64,000 nt of DNA from Ruminococcus sp. (GCA_017411835.1 JAFQPG010000014.1:62001-126000), one strand, 5' to 3'. Positions 1 through 8,322 are shown, numbered from the stretch's first letter. The notes: generated from the sequence alone by a model not told the origin. Program-made: numbers and translations.

Positions 1-2
1 GT

Positions 3-167
3 CTTTTTAAATTCGACATTGTTGCATGGATATGCGGCGGACAGACAGGTATCATAAGCAGAATAATCTATGTTATCGTCGGTCTTTCTGCTTTATGGTG
101 TATTTCTCTGCTTTTCAGAGACCACACCGAAGCAGGCGACTCTGACTTAACCAGCAACCCAATATAA
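3..167 (+). CDS. DUF378 family small membrane protein (5' end outside window)
   Basis: Only the last 54 codons are present; the frame is open from base 3 to the TAA at 165-167. The translated piece has the FDIVAWICGGQ and SRIIYVIVGLSALW signature of DUF378 (YuzA-like) proteins, which are small two-helix membrane proteins of unknown function. A hydrophobic segment (roughly IIYVIVGLSALWCISLLF) is followed by a polar tail that looks slightly longer than usual. It is transcribed towards ackA, and a shared bidirectional terminator separates the two. The family assignment rests on recall of the conserved GGQ...RIIYVLVGLAG pattern. No biochemical role can be given. Confidence 0.75.
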   Translation, partial: LFKFDIVAWICGGQTGIISRIIYVIVGLSALWCISLLFRDHTEAGDSDLTSNPI

Positions 168-171
168 AAAA

Positions 172-195
172 ATGCCGTCGGAAAACCGACGGCAT
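172..195. terminator. Bidirectional intrinsic terminator between DUF378 and ackA
   Basis: Perfect 10-bp stem (ATGCCGTCGG / CCGACGGCAT) with an AAAA loop, flanked by an A-run on the left and a T-rich run on the right. It can terminate the plus-strand DUF378 transcript and the minus-strand ackA transcript. Confidence 0.9.
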
Positions 196-237
196 AATTT
201 TTATGTATTATTTTTCTTTTAAAGAATTTAGCGTAAA

Positions 238-1446
238 TTAAAGAGCGTTTACGATTTCCTGTGTATCTCTTGCGATAACAAGCTCCTCGTTAGTAGCGAT
301 AAGCTCAACACGAATAGCCGAGTCGTCTGTAGAGAGTTGACCTGTTACACCGCGTTTAGCCTGCTCGTTGAACTCGTCGTTAAATTTAACACCTAAAACC
401 TTTAAGTATTCACAAACCTTTTTGCGAAGCTGTGGCTGGTTTTCGCCCAAACCTGCTGTAAATACGATAGCATCACAACCGCCCATCGCGATGTAGTACT
501 GACCGATGTACTTAGCAATCTGATAGTAAAGCATATCGTGAGCAAGCTTAGCTCTAGGGTTACCCGCTTCTTCAGCAGCAGAAACGTCGCGGTCGTCAGA
601 AGACACGCCGGACACGCCTAAAAGACCAGACTTTTTATTTAAGAGAGTATCCATCTCTTTTGGAGATAAGTTTTCTTTATCAGCAATGAATGTAACAACA
701 GATGGGTCAAGACAGCCTGTGCGAGTACCCATCATAATACCATCAAGTGGAGTAAGTCCCATTGAAGTATCTACAACCTTACCACCGTCAACAGCAGTGA
801 TAGATGAACCGTTACCGATATGGCAGGTGATAATTTTCAAATCTTTGATGTCTTTTCCCATAATTTTAGCCATTTGATGAGAAACGTAACGATGGGAAGT
901 ACCGTGAGCGCCGTATCTTCTTATAGCGTACTTCTCATAAAACTCGTAAGGAACAGCGTACATATATGCTTTTTCAGGCATTGTTGAATGGAAAGATGTA
1001 TCAAATACAGCAACCATAGGTGTATCCTTACCGAAAACCTCTAAACAGCCCTTCATAGCCTGTACGTGAGCAGGGTTGTGAAGCGGTGCGAGTGGGCTTA
1101 AGCCGTCGATATCAGCAAGCACCTTTTCGTCGATAAGCACAGAGCACTTGAAAATAGAACCACCCTGCACTACGCGATGACCGATAGCAGATACTTCATC
1201 AAGACTTTTGATAACGCCATACTGCTCATCTAAAAGCGCATCTTTTACAACCATAAATGCCTGTGCGTGATTGCTCATTGGTGCTTCTTTTTCAAAGCTT
1301 CTGCCGTCAGCAGTCTTATGGCCAATAAAAGAACCCTCCTGACCAACACGCTCACAGTTACCCTTAGCAATCATCTGCTCAGTTTCCATGTCGATAAGCT
1401 GATATTTCAAAGATGAGCTACCAGCATTGATAACTAATATTTTCAT
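238..1446 (-). CDS. ackA: Acetate kinase
   Basis: ATP + acetate <=> ADP + acetyl phosphate; in fermenters it runs towards acetate and yields ATP. The 402-residue length is typical. The N-terminus MKILVINAGSSSLKY is the family signature with the phosphate-binding Asn7. GHRVVQGG carries the substrate-binding Arg near residue 91, FDTSFH the catalytic Asp near 148, and GTRTGCLDPS the transition-state Arg near 241. The start has a good ribosome-binding site (AGGAGG, 8 bases upstream). Phosphotransacetylase (pta), usually the partner, is not adjacent. The gene is divergent from tmcAL, and their promoters overlap in the 1447-1544 region. A clean, confident assignment. Confidence 0.97.
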   Translation of the reverse strand: MKILVINAGSSSLKYQLIDMETEQMIAKGNCERVGQEGSFIGHKTADGRSFEKEAPMSNHAQAFMVVKDALLDEQYGVIKSLDEVSAIGHRVVQGGSIFKCSVLIDEKVLADIDGLSPLAPLHNPAHVQAMKGCLEVFGKDTPMVAVFDTSFHSTMPEKAYMYAVPYEFYEKYAIRRYGAHGTSHRYVSHQMAKIMGKDIKDLKIITCHIGNGSSITAVDGGKVVDTSMGLTPLDGIMMGTRTGCLDPSVVTFIADKENLSPKEMDTLLNKKSGLLGVSGVSSDDRDVSAAEEAGNPRAKLAHDMLYYQIAKYIGQYYIAMGGCDAIVFTAGLGENQPQLRKKVCEYLKVLGVKFNDEFNEQAKRGVTGQLSTDDSAIRVELIATNEELVIARDTQEIVNAL

Positions 1447-1461
1447 AACTATTTCCTCCTA

Positions 1462-1490
1462 TTGAAAATACTCAAAATATACCGTATAAT
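1462..1490 (+). promoter_or_regulatory. Sigma-A promoter of tmcAL
   Basis: TTGAAA (1462-1467), a 17-base spacer, then TATAAT (1485-1490). The -10 box directly abuts the -10 box of the divergent ackA promoter, so the two cannot be occupied at the same time. Confidence 0.7.
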
Positions 1491-1519
1491 ATAATAATAC
1501 TTTTGCTTGATTTTTTCAA
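1491..1519 (-). promoter_or_regulatory. Sigma-A promoter of ackA
   Basis: On the minus strand, TTGAAA (1519-1514), a 17-base spacer, then TATTAT (1496-1491). Transcription would start near 1484 and run left into ackA. Confidence 0.6.
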
Positions 1520-1544
1520 GTGTTTTCTAAAAGAGGTGATGCAG

Positions 1545-2687
1545 TTGACAGTAGCGGCGGTTATATGCGAGTTCAACCCGTTTCATAACGGGCATAAATA
1601 CCTGATTGATAAAATAAAAAGCGAATATGCTGACTGCGTCATCGCTATAATGAGCGGTAGTTTCGTGCAACGTGGAGATGTCGCGATTGTCGACAAATAC
1701 GAGCGTGCAAAAGCGGCGTTGCAAAACGGCTGTGATTTAGTAGTTGAGCTTCCTACAGTTTATGCGGTATCAAGCGCTGAGTTTTTCTCAAAAGGCGGAG
1801 TAAGTATCGCAAAAGCACTAAATGCCGATATGCTGTGCTTCGGCGCTGAAAACGACAACATCAGTATTCTAAAAGATATTGCAGACGCTTTTTCAAACGA
1901 GCATTTCATCTTTGCTATAAAAGAGCAGATGGAAAACGGCGACTACTATGCAAAAGCTGTAAGCACGATAGTAAGCAAGCATTTATCTAAAGAGCACGCA
2001 GATATACTAAACGGTGCTAACAACACACTCGGCATCGAATACATCAAAGCTTTAAAAAACACAGGCATAAGACCTGTTGCGATAAAACGCACAGGGGTTT
2101 CACACGACAGCAGCGACACAAGCGACGATATCGCAAGCGCTACTCATATAAGAAGCCTTATAAAAGAAAACAAAAGCTACGAAGATTTCACCAAATTCAA
2201 CGCAAAATACCACGCAGATATAAAAAATCTTGAAACTGCTATTTTGTATAAGCTTCGTTTATTAAGCAAAGAGCAAATCGAAAACTTGCCTGATGTAAAC
2301 GAAGGACTTCATAACAGGATATTTGATGCTTGTAGAAAAAGTAATTCTTTAGAAGAATTATACGACAACTTAAAAACCAAACGATACACGCTTGCAAGAC
2401 TCAGAAGAATTGTTATATGCGCGTTGCTTGATATCACAAAAGAGTATTTAGCAAATGATGCAAAATATATAAGAGTGCTCGCTATGAACGATTCAGGTGC
2501 ACGAGTGATAAAAAACTGCAACAAGCTACCGATTGTTGCAAAAGTTAAAAGCGACTACAACAAGCTAACTGAAGATGCAAAGGTACAATTTGATGTAGAT
2601 GTCAGAGCAAGCGAGGTTTTTTCTCTTGCTGTTAAAGATAAACCGAACATACAAAACGACTTTTGCGCACAAATAATAAAGCAATAA
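1545..2687 (+). CDS. tmcAL: tRNA(Met) cytidine acetate ligase (YlbM/TmcAL family)
   Basis: Makes N4-acetylcytidine at the wobble base (C34) of elongator tRNA-Met using acetate and ATP. The N-terminus reads TVAAVICEFNPFHNGH, the HxGH-type nucleotidyltransferase motif of this family, followed by AIMSGSFVQRGDVAIVDKYERA. I chose the TTG at 1545 (380 aa) because AGAGGTG (1532-1538) lies 6 bases upstream and the family motif begins right there. The longer frame from 1503 and the ATG at 1539 lack a usable site. The gene is followed by a strong terminator. Its divergence from ackA joins two acetate-using functions, which is an inference about co-regulation only. Confidence 0.92.
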   Translation: MTVAAVICEFNPFHNGHKYLIDKIKSEYADCVIAIMSGSFVQRGDVAIVDKYERAKAALQNGCDLVVELPTVYAVSSAEFFSKGGVSIAKALNADMLCFGAENDNISILKDIADAFSNEHFIFAIKEQMENGDYYAKAVSTIVSKHLSKEHADILNGANNTLGIEYIKALKNTGIRPVAIKRTGVSHDSSDTSDDIASATHIRSLIKENKSYEDFTKFNAKYHADIKNLETAILYKLRLLSKEQIENLPDVNEGLHNRIFDACRKSNSLEELYDNLKTKRYTLARLRRIVICALLDITKEYLANDAKYIRVLAMNDSGARVIKNCNKLPIVAKVKSDYNKLTEDAKVQFDVDVRASEVFSLAVKDKPNIQNDFCAQIIKQ

Positions 2688-2690
2688 ACA

Positions 2691-2717
2691 AAACGCTCTA
2701 CTTTTTGTAGAGCGTTT
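2691..2717. terminator. Bidirectional terminator between tmcAL and the Na/Pi transporter
   Basis: 10-bp stem AAACGCTCTA / TAGAGCGTTT with a 7-base loop, a T-run on the plus side and a T-rich tract on the minus side. It lies between two convergent genes. Confidence 0.9.
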
Positions 2718-2720
2718 TTC

Positions 2721-4466
2721 TTATGCAAGCTGATATTTATCGGAATAGTCACGATACATACGGTCGTACTCTCCCCCGCTTTTGCGAATTTCTCGCAAAG
2801 CCTGATGGGTATTCAAATCATGGTGCGCTAGGTCAACAACGCAACCCGAGATGTTTGAGCAATGGTCTGATATTCGCTCAAAGTTTGTGAGCAAGTCAGA
2901 CCAGACAAAGCCGACTTTCAAATCACAGCCACCCGACTGCAGACGTTTTGTATGATTTGTGCGCATCTGCTCTTTTAAATTGTCTATGACCTCCTCAAGG
3001 CTTTCTACCCTTAACGCTAAGGTGTAGTCGTTAGTTTCAAAGGCTTTGAAGGATAAGTCTACTATTTCTTCAACCGCTTTTGTAAACACTTTAAGCTCCT
3101 CCTGAGCAGACGAAGAAAAATTCAGTTCTTTTTTGTAGAGCTCTTTGCCTGACTCCATAATATTGCGACAATGGTCAGATATGCGTTCAAAGTCGCCGAT
3201 AACCTTTAAAAGCATTGCCGCCTGCGTGCTGTCATCGGTGCTTATAGGATAACTGCTAAGCTTTACAAGATAAGTGCCCAAGATATCCTCGTATTTGTCG
3301 GTTTTCTTTTCCGCATCTTGCACCTTAGTCGCAAGCTCATCGCTATAATCATATAGTGCAGACAAGCTGTCACTAAACGCATAAGATGTGCATTGTGCCA
3401 TTTCAATAGCAACCTTTCGACAGCTGTTTAAAGCGATTGCAGGAGTGGTGAGCAGACGCTCATCAAGTTGGGTTTTATGCTCTTTCTCCTTAGAGTCAGG
3501 AACAAGTACACAAACGAGCTTTTCGAGTAGCTTGCTCATCGGGAGCATAATTGCTGTGCAAGCCACATTGAACACAGTATGCGCAATCGCTACACCAAAA
3601 GCACTTGCGCTTTGCTCAAGCAACGCAATATTAAAAATTGATTTTACAATGCAGAAGACTACCAGTAAAACAGTAGTGCCAATTATGTTAAAGAACAGGT
3701 GCACTAAAGCGGCACGCTTAGCGTTTTTGCTTGTGCCAACTGAAGATATGAGTGCTGTGACGCAGGTGCCGATATTTTGACCCATAATTATCGGGATTGC
3801 AGCGCCATAGGAAACTTGTCCTGTCGCAGACAGCGCCTGCAAAATACCGACTGATGCTGAGCTTGACTGTATAACCGCAGTAAGCAATGCACCAACTACT
3901 ACACCAAGCACAGGGTTTTCAAACATAATAAACATCTGGCGGAAAGCTTCTACTTCTTTAAGTCCCGATACCGCCCCTGACATTATATCCATACCAAACA
4001 TCAAGGTAGCAAAGCCTAGCAAAATAGCGCCTGTATCGTGCTTTTTGTCTCCTTTTAAGAACATCATAAATATGATGCCGATAAGTGCTAAAATCGGAGT
4101 AAATGAAGTTGGCTTTAAAAGTTGAACAAAAACATTAGAGCTTTCTATTCCGCTAAGAGATAAAATCCACGCGGTAACCGTCGTGCCTACATTTGCGCCC
4201 ATTATTACATTTATCGCTTGGGATAAAGTCATCAAACTTGAGTTTACAAAGCCTACCACCATTACGGTAGTGGCTGACGAACTTTGAATAACGGCGGTGA
4301 CCGCTAAACCTGTCATAAAGCCCGCAAACTTATTTGAAGTAAGTCTTGACAACAGATTTCGCAAACTGCTACCTGCTCTACGCTCTAAGCTTTGGCCCAT
4401 AAAATGCATACCAAACAGGAAAAGACTTAGTCCGCCGATAAGCTCAAGCACATCAAAAATATCCAT
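2721..4466 (-). CDS. Na/Pi cotransporter family protein with PhoU-like tail
   Basis: Predicted sodium-dependent phosphate transporter of the NptA/YjbB type, 581 aa. The N-terminal ~310 residues hold two inverted Na_Pi_cotrans repeats, each with the QSSSA motif (QSSSATTVMVVGF near residue 60 and QSSSASVGILQAL near 200). A C-terminal helical region (about 345-560) resembles PhoU, the regulator of phosphate transport. The ATG is preceded by a GGGGG ribosome-binding site. The ~220 bp upstream (4467-4686) are AT-rich, hold the promoter region and the cysK terminator, and contain no gene. Direction of transport (import or export) cannot be told from sequence. Confidence 0.9.
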   Translation of the reverse strand: MDIFDVLELIGGLSLFLFGMHFMGQSLERRAGSSLRNLLSRLTSNKFAGFMTGLAVTAVIQSSSATTVMVVGFVNSSLMTLSQAINVIMGANVGTTVTAWILSLSGIESSNVFVQLLKPTSFTPILALIGIIFMMFLKGDKKHDTGAILLGFATLMFGMDIMSGAVSGLKEVEAFRQMFIMFENPVLGVVVGALLTAVIQSSSASVGILQALSATGQVSYGAAIPIIMGQNIGTCVTALISSVGTSKNAKRAALVHLFFNIIGTTVLLVVFCIVKSIFNIALLEQSASAFGVAIAHTVFNVACTAIMLPMSKLLEKLVCVLVPDSKEKEHKTQLDERLLTTPAIALNSCRKVAIEMAQCTSYAFSDSLSALYDYSDELATKVQDAEKKTDKYEDILGTYLVKLSSYPISTDDSTQAAMLLKVIGDFERISDHCRNIMESGKELYKKELNFSSSAQEELKVFTKAVEEIVDLSFKAFETNDYTLALRVESLEEVIDNLKEQMRTNHTKRLQSGGCDLKVGFVWSDLLTNFERISDHCSNISGCVVDLAHHDLNTHQALREIRKSGGEYDRMYRDYSDKYQLA

Positions 4467-4686
4467 ATTATCAACCCCCTTAGTCGTTGCTACTATATTT
4501 ACTTATTATGCCACCAAAAATGACATTTAAAATATAGCAACAATCAAAAGGAAGAGAAAGCAAGATAATGTATTATTTCTGTTAAATTTCAGGAAAAATA
4601 AATTACATAGATTTAACATTAAACCGCCTATTTAAGCTCAAACGCAGTAGCGGTATCCCTATCAAACGCAAAAAACATAAAAAAAT

Positions 4687-4710
4687 CGGCTACCGCATTA
4701 GCAGTAGCCG
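4687..4710 (-). terminator. cysK-like gene terminator
   Basis: On the minus strand, CGGCTACTGC / GCGGTAGCCG (10 bp, one G-U pair) with a TAAT loop, followed by ATTTTTTTA. Confidence 0.85.
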
Positions 4711-4718
4711 TTAACTTT

Positions 4719-5648
4719 TCAGTCAAATAAAGGGGTTGAGAAATATCGCTCTGCTGTATCGGGAAGTACAGTAACGATAGTTTTTCCTTTGCCGAGCAAC
4801 TTTGCCATACGCATAGCCGCGGCAACATTAGTGCCTGAACTGATGCCACACATAATGCCCTCTTTAGATGCCAAATCTTTTGATGCCTGAAGCGCCTCAT
4901 CGTCGTTTACCACAAAAACTCCGTCGTAAACTTCGGTATTTAAAATCGCAGGGATAAGTCCGTCGCCTATACCCATCTGGACGTGAGTGCCAATCGAGCC
5001 ACCCGACAAAATAGCGGCGTTTTCAGGCTCGACAGCCCAGATAAGGATGTCAGGATAATAAACCTTTAACACCTCACCGATACCCGTTATAGTACCACCT
5101 GTACCAATACCGGAGCAGAAGCCGTCAACCTTTCTGTCGCCAATCTGTTCGATGATCTCGCGCGCTGTACCCTTACGCTGAATTTCAGGGTTAGCAGGGT
5201 TCTCAAACTGCTGAGGCACGAAAACGTTTTCGTCTTCCTCTTTCATTTTAAGCGCAAGGTTAAGGCATTCTTCAATACAAAGACCGATGTTGCCTGCATC
5301 GTGAACCAAAATGACTTCTGCGCCATAGTGCTCAACAAGCTTTCTACGCTCTTCGCTTACAGAGTCAGGCATAATAATCTTTACCTTTATGCCGAGCACT
5401 GCTCCACAAAGCGCAAGTCCGATGCCCTGATTGCCCGAGGTTGGCTCAACGATAATCGTATTTTCGTTGATAATACCCTTGCTCATTGCGTCTTTTATCA
5501 TATTATAAGCGGTTCTGGTTTTGATAGAACCGCCGACATTAAGTCCTTCAAATTTCACAAGGATATCGGCGTCATCTTCTCCTGTCATATGCTGAAGTTT
5601 AATGATAGGAGTATCACCCATCGCCTCTAAAATGTTATTACAAATCAT
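4719..5648 (-). CDS. cysK: Cysteine synthase family PLP enzyme
   Basis: A fold-type II PLP enzyme, 309 aa, most like O-acetylserine sulfhydrylase (O-acetylserine + sulfide -> cysteine). LEAMGDTPIIKL opens the protein and the PLP-binding Lys is in GGSIKTRTA. The phosphate-binding loop is in SGIGTGGTITGIG, and the C-terminus has CGISSGTNVAAA and VTVLPDTAERY. Two substrate-side motifs differ from textbook CysK: SVKDR is SIKTR and TSGNTG is PTSGNQG. That could mean a lineage variant or a different beta-replacement reaction (for example desulfhydration), so the symbol is provisional. No cysE is nearby. A palindrome covers the -35 box of its promoter. Confidence 0.82.
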   Translation of the reverse strand: MICNNILEAMGDTPIIKLQHMTGEDDADILVKFEGLNVGGSIKTRTAYNMIKDAMSKGIINENTIIVEPTSGNQGIGLALCGAVLGIKVKIIMPDSVSEERRKLVEHYGAEVILVHDAGNIGLCIEECLNLALKMKEEDENVFVPQQFENPANPEIQRKGTAREIIEQIGDRKVDGFCSGIGTGGTITGIGEVLKVYYPDILIWAVEPENAAILSGGSIGTHVQMGIGDGLIPAILNTEVYDGVFVVNDDEALQASKDLASKEGIMCGISSGTNVAAAMRMAKLLGKGKTIVTVLPDTAERYFSTPLFD

Positions 5649-5680
5649 AAAATCTTCCTTATCTCAAAAGCTAGTTTAAT

Positions 5681-5709
5681 ATTATACTATATTATCAGTC
5701 ACATTGCAA
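5681..5709 (-). promoter_or_regulatory. Sigma-A promoter of cysK-like gene
   Basis: Minus strand: TTGCAA (5709-5704), a 17-base spacer, TATAAT (5686-5681). The -35 box is the centre of a 16-bp perfect palindrome. Confidence 0.7.
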
Positions 5710-5714
5710 TGTGA
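5699..5714. promoter_or_regulatory. Palindromic operator candidate over the cysK -35 box
   Basis: TCACATTGCAATGTGA is a perfect 16-bp palindrome centred on the TTGCAA -35 element. A dimeric repressor bound here would block RNA polymerase. The regulator is unknown. Confidence 0.5.
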
Positions 5715-5728
5715 AAATAAACAAAAAA

Positions 5729-5751
5729 ACAGGGCGCTTTTTGCACCCTGT
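5729..5751 (-). terminator. rlmL terminator
   Basis: Minus strand: ACAGGGTGC / GCGCCCTGT with an AAAAA loop and a downstream T-run. Confidence 0.9.
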
Positions 5752-5756
5752 AGTTA

Positions 5757-6869
5757 TTAAGATTTATAGTACATATAAACATTGCATTTAAGCATACCAT
5801 TGTAGAGCTTTCGGCGTTTGTCTGAAGCTCTGCCAAAGCATTTTTCAAAGTCGTCATCAGGACTTATGACCGTATAGCTATAGTGCTCACGTTTAAAAAA
5901 CTTTTCGCCCATGATTTTATAAAGTCTTTCAGCTTCTTTTACATCAAGCAAGCGCTCACCATAAGGCGGGTTCGTAATAACACAGAGGTAATCTTCATCC
6001 AATTTAAAATCTTTAATATCTCGGTTTGAAAATTCAATTCTGTCTGATACTCCTGCTTTTTCGGCGTTTTCTTTTGCAATACTTAATGCATCATCATCGA
6101 TATCAAAGCCGTAGGCTTTAAAGCTACAATCGGTGTTTATAAGACTCTTTGCACGCTTGCGCTCATTTTCCCATACCGATGCATCGGACTGTGCCCAGCT
6201 CTCGCAAATAAAGCTTCGGTTTATACCCGGCATAATGTTGAGTGCTTTGAGCGCTGCTTCGATAAGTATAGTACCACTTCCACAGAAAGGGTCACAGACA
6301 ATATGATTTTTTCTGACTCGTGACAAATCAACCATAGCAGCGGCTAAGGTTTCTCTAATCGGTGCTAAGTTTGCGTTTTCTCGATATCCTCGTTTGTGCA
6401 ATCCGTCGCCCGAGGTATCTATCATAATGCTTACCCTGTCTTTTATAATAAGAAAATGGATTTTATGGAGTGCTCCTGTTTCTTCAAACCATTCGGTTTT
6501 ATAAGACTTCTTAAGACTTTCAACAATCGCCTTTTTAATAATTTTCTGACACGCCGGTATGCTCGATAAAGCAGAATTAATCGAGTTTCCTTTTACAGGA
6601 AAAGCCTCATCAACAGCGATATACTTTGACCAATCGATAGAGTTTACACCATCAAAAAGCTGTTCAAAAGACGAGGCTTCAAACTCGTTTACAAGTATCA
6701 AAACACGCTCTGCGTATCGAGAGCAGATGTTTGCCCTTGCAAGAGTCGATAAATCGCCGTCAAAAAGCACTCTGCCGTTTTCAGCTCTTACATTTTCTAT
6801 TTCGTGATGTCGCAGTTCATTTGCGACCAAGCCCTCAAGTCCCAAAAGACAGGTAGCACAAAAAGTCAT
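5757..6869 (-). CDS. rlmL: THUMP-domain class I rRNA methyltransferase (RlmL/YpsC type)
   Basis: Predicted SAM-dependent N2-methyltransferase for a 23S rRNA guanine (m2G2445 by analogy with YpsC/RlmL-N), 370 aa. The N-terminus (CATCLLGLEGLVANELRHH) and the region to about residue 150 fit a ferredoxin-like plus THUMP RNA-binding unit. CDPFCGSGTILIEAAL (about 190-205) is the SAM-binding motif I. TNPPYGERL (about 302-310) is the NPPY catalytic motif of base N-methyltransferases. A GAGGAG ribosome-binding site precedes the ATG. It lies just downstream of the hpf terminator, so it has its own promoter or is expressed by read-through. Confidence 0.88.
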   Translation of the reverse strand: MTFCATCLLGLEGLVANELRHHEIENVRAENGRVLFDGDLSTLARANICSRYAERVLILVNEFEASSFEQLFDGVNSIDWSKYIAVDEAFPVKGNSINSALSSIPACQKIIKKAIVESLKKSYKTEWFEETGALHKIHFLIIKDRVSIMIDTSGDGLHKRGYRENANLAPIRETLAAAMVDLSRVRKNHIVCDPFCGSGTILIEAALKALNIMPGINRSFICESWAQSDASVWENERKRAKSLINTDCSFKAYGFDIDDDALSIAKENAEKAGVSDRIEFSNRDIKDFKLDEDYLCVITNPPYGERLLDVKEAERLYKIMGEKFFKREHYSYTVISPDDDFEKCFGRASDKRRKLYNGMLKCNVYMYYKS

Positions 6870-6888
6870 TTTTATCTCCTCAAAAATA

Positions 6889-6912
6889 TAGGCGGAAGAA
6901 AACTTCCGCCTA
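6889..6912 (-). terminator. hpf terminator
   Basis: Perfect 10-bp stem TAGGCGGAAG / CTTCCGCCTA with a 4-base loop and TATTTTTG following on the minus strand. Confidence 0.88.
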
Positions 6913-6932
6913 ATTATTATTCTATTAAAGAA

Positions 6933-7463
6933 TTAATCGTCGTAAGCCGGCTCAAGCAAGCCGTACGCGCCGTTTTCACGACAGTAAACAACGTTTACTT
7001 CGTTAGTATCAACATTAGTGAACATATAAAACTTGTGGCCAACCATATTCATCTGCAAAATAGCCTCGTCTACGGTGATAGGCTTAAGCGGAATTTGCTT
7101 AGTGCGCAAGATTTTATACTCTTCTTCAGTTTCCTCAACAGGTGATTCAAACAAATCGTCGATTGAACCGGACTTAAGTTTTTTCTCAAGTCTTGCTTTG
7201 TTCTTTCTTAATTGTCTGCCGAGTACATCAATACATTTATCAAGGGCATCGTTCATTTCAAGCTGTGTCTTCTCTGCCCTGTAAATCATTGAGTTATCCT
7301 TGATGGTAAGCTCAACGGTCTGGTTGTTTTTGTTCAATGTGACAACAACATTAACAGTAGCATCGTCAGAGAAAATCTTCTCAAATTTCTTGAGCTTTTT
7401 CTCAACACGCTCCTTGAAATTGTCTCTCAGATTAACCTTTCTAGCGGTATAGGTAATCTTCAT
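6933..7463 (-). CDS. hpf: Ribosome hibernation promoting factor, long form
   Basis: Binds the 30S decoding site and dimerises 70S ribosomes into inactive 100S particles in stationary phase. The 176-residue length and two-part layout identify the long form. The N-terminal S30AE domain (MKITYTARKVNL...KLKKFEKIF, about 1-100) is joined by a charged linker to the C-terminal dimerisation domain (KQIPLKPITVDEAILQMNMVGHKFYMFTN, about 122-176). GGAGG lies before the ATG. It ends the yabR side of the cluster, 36 bp after yabR, and has a clear terminator. Confidence 0.95.
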   Translation of the reverse strand: MKITYTARKVNLRDNFKERVEKKLKKFEKIFSDDATVNVVVTLNKNNQTVELTIKDNSMIYRAEKTQLEMNDALDKCIDVLGRQLRKNKARLEKKLKSGSIDDLFESPVEETEEEYKILRTKQIPLKPITVDEAILQMNMVGHKFYMFTNVDTNEVNVVYCRENGAYGLLEPAYDD

Positions 7464-7499
7464 AGTAATGCCTCCTTTGCATTGTGATATGTATTAAAT

Positions 7500-7973
7500 T
7501 TATTTTCTGCCGGAGCCGTTGCCTCTACGGCTATAGCCACGACTTTCACCACGTTTTAAATCGGACATCTTGTCCTCGCTGGTTTTTTTGAATTTAGACA
7601 TCATATCTTCAAATGAAGCACCGCTTGGCTGGGTGCTGTGCCATTCAAAATCAGGCGGAGAGGTGACCTTTGGAGCAGGAGTGTATTTTCTCTGCGTCCT
7701 TGGTTTACGCTCGCGTATTTCCTGCGGTTTGTCGGTTTCTTTGCTCGCCTGCTTAATAGACAACGCAAGTTTGCCGTCGTCAGCAATAGAAATAACCTTG
7801 CATTCTACCGCTTGTCCAATAGACAGCTCTTTTGAAATATCCTCGACAAATGAGCGTGATATTTCAGAAATATGTACCATACCCTTTTTGCCCTCTGCGG
7901 TTTCAACAAAAGCGCCGAATTTTGTGATGCCTGTAACTTTTCCCTTTACGATTGTGCCTACCTCGTATGACAT
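7500..7973 (-). CDS. yabR: S1 RNA-binding domain protein (YabR-like)
   Basis: Small cytoplasmic RNA-binding protein, 157 aa. Residues 1-70 form one S1/OB domain (GTIVKGKVTGITKFGAFVE, MVHISEIS, GQAVECKVISI). The rest is a basic, low-complexity tail ending in RGYSRRGNGSGRK, probably extra RNA-binding surface. Its place after divIC matches B. subtilis yabQ-divIC-yabR, which supports the name. Its target RNA is unknown. The ribosome-binding site AAGGGG is rather far from the ATG. Confidence 0.85.
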   Translation of the reverse strand: MSYEVGTIVKGKVTGITKFGAFVETAEGKKGMVHISEISRSFVEDISKELSIGQAVECKVISIADDGKLALSIKQASKETDKPQEIRERKPRTQRKYTPAPKVTSPPDFEWHSTQPSGASFEDMMSKFKKTSEDKMSDLKRGESRGYSRRGNGSGRK

Positions 7974-8007
7974 TAGTGTGTTGTACCCCTTAAAAAAATG
8001 TTTATGA

Positions 8008-8322
8008 TTAATCTCCTGCTACATTGACAAAAACACGCTCGCCCTGCTTGATATAGTCAAGGTCTTCGCGGGCAATTTTTTCGATGTATTCAGAGAACTC
8101 CTCATCAGATGAGTTATATAATTCGTCCATTTCCTCGTTTTTGATTTCTTGTATAGCGATTTCGTCATTGATAAGTTCAAGCTCGTTTTTCTTCTCGCCG
8201 ATTTGCGAGTAAAGATTTGCAAGTGTTACTACAGAATAAACAGCGAAAATCAATATCACAACGCACAGCACTATGTATCGTAAATTGGAAAGCGGTTTTT
8301 TAGTTTCCTTTTTCGTGCTCAT
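8008..8322 (-). CDS. divIC: Septum formation initiator, DivIC/FtsB family
   Basis: Bitopic division protein that joins FtsL/DivIB in the septal complex. 104 aa: a short basic cytoplasmic start (MSTKKETKKPLSNLRY), one membrane segment (about 16-38, IVLCVVILIFAVYSVVTLA), then a coiled coil (about 40-75, charged heptads) and a short extracytoplasmic tail with the family's EKIAREDLDYIKQGERVF motif. It overlaps the yabQ 3' end by 23 bp, which implies translational coupling in the spore-linked yabPQ transcript, while a vegetative source is also needed. Confidence 0.92.
   Translation of the reverse strand: MSTKKETKKPLSNLRYIVLCVVILIFAVYSVVTLANLYSQIGEKKNELELINDEIAIQEIKNEEMDELYNSSDEEFSEYIEKIAREDLDYIKQGERVFVNVAGD

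Noticed and set aside
4628-4900. 90-codon minus-strand frame overlapping the cysK end
   Set aside because: It overlaps the cysK coding region in another frame and includes its terminator; no ribosome-binding site and the protein looks random.
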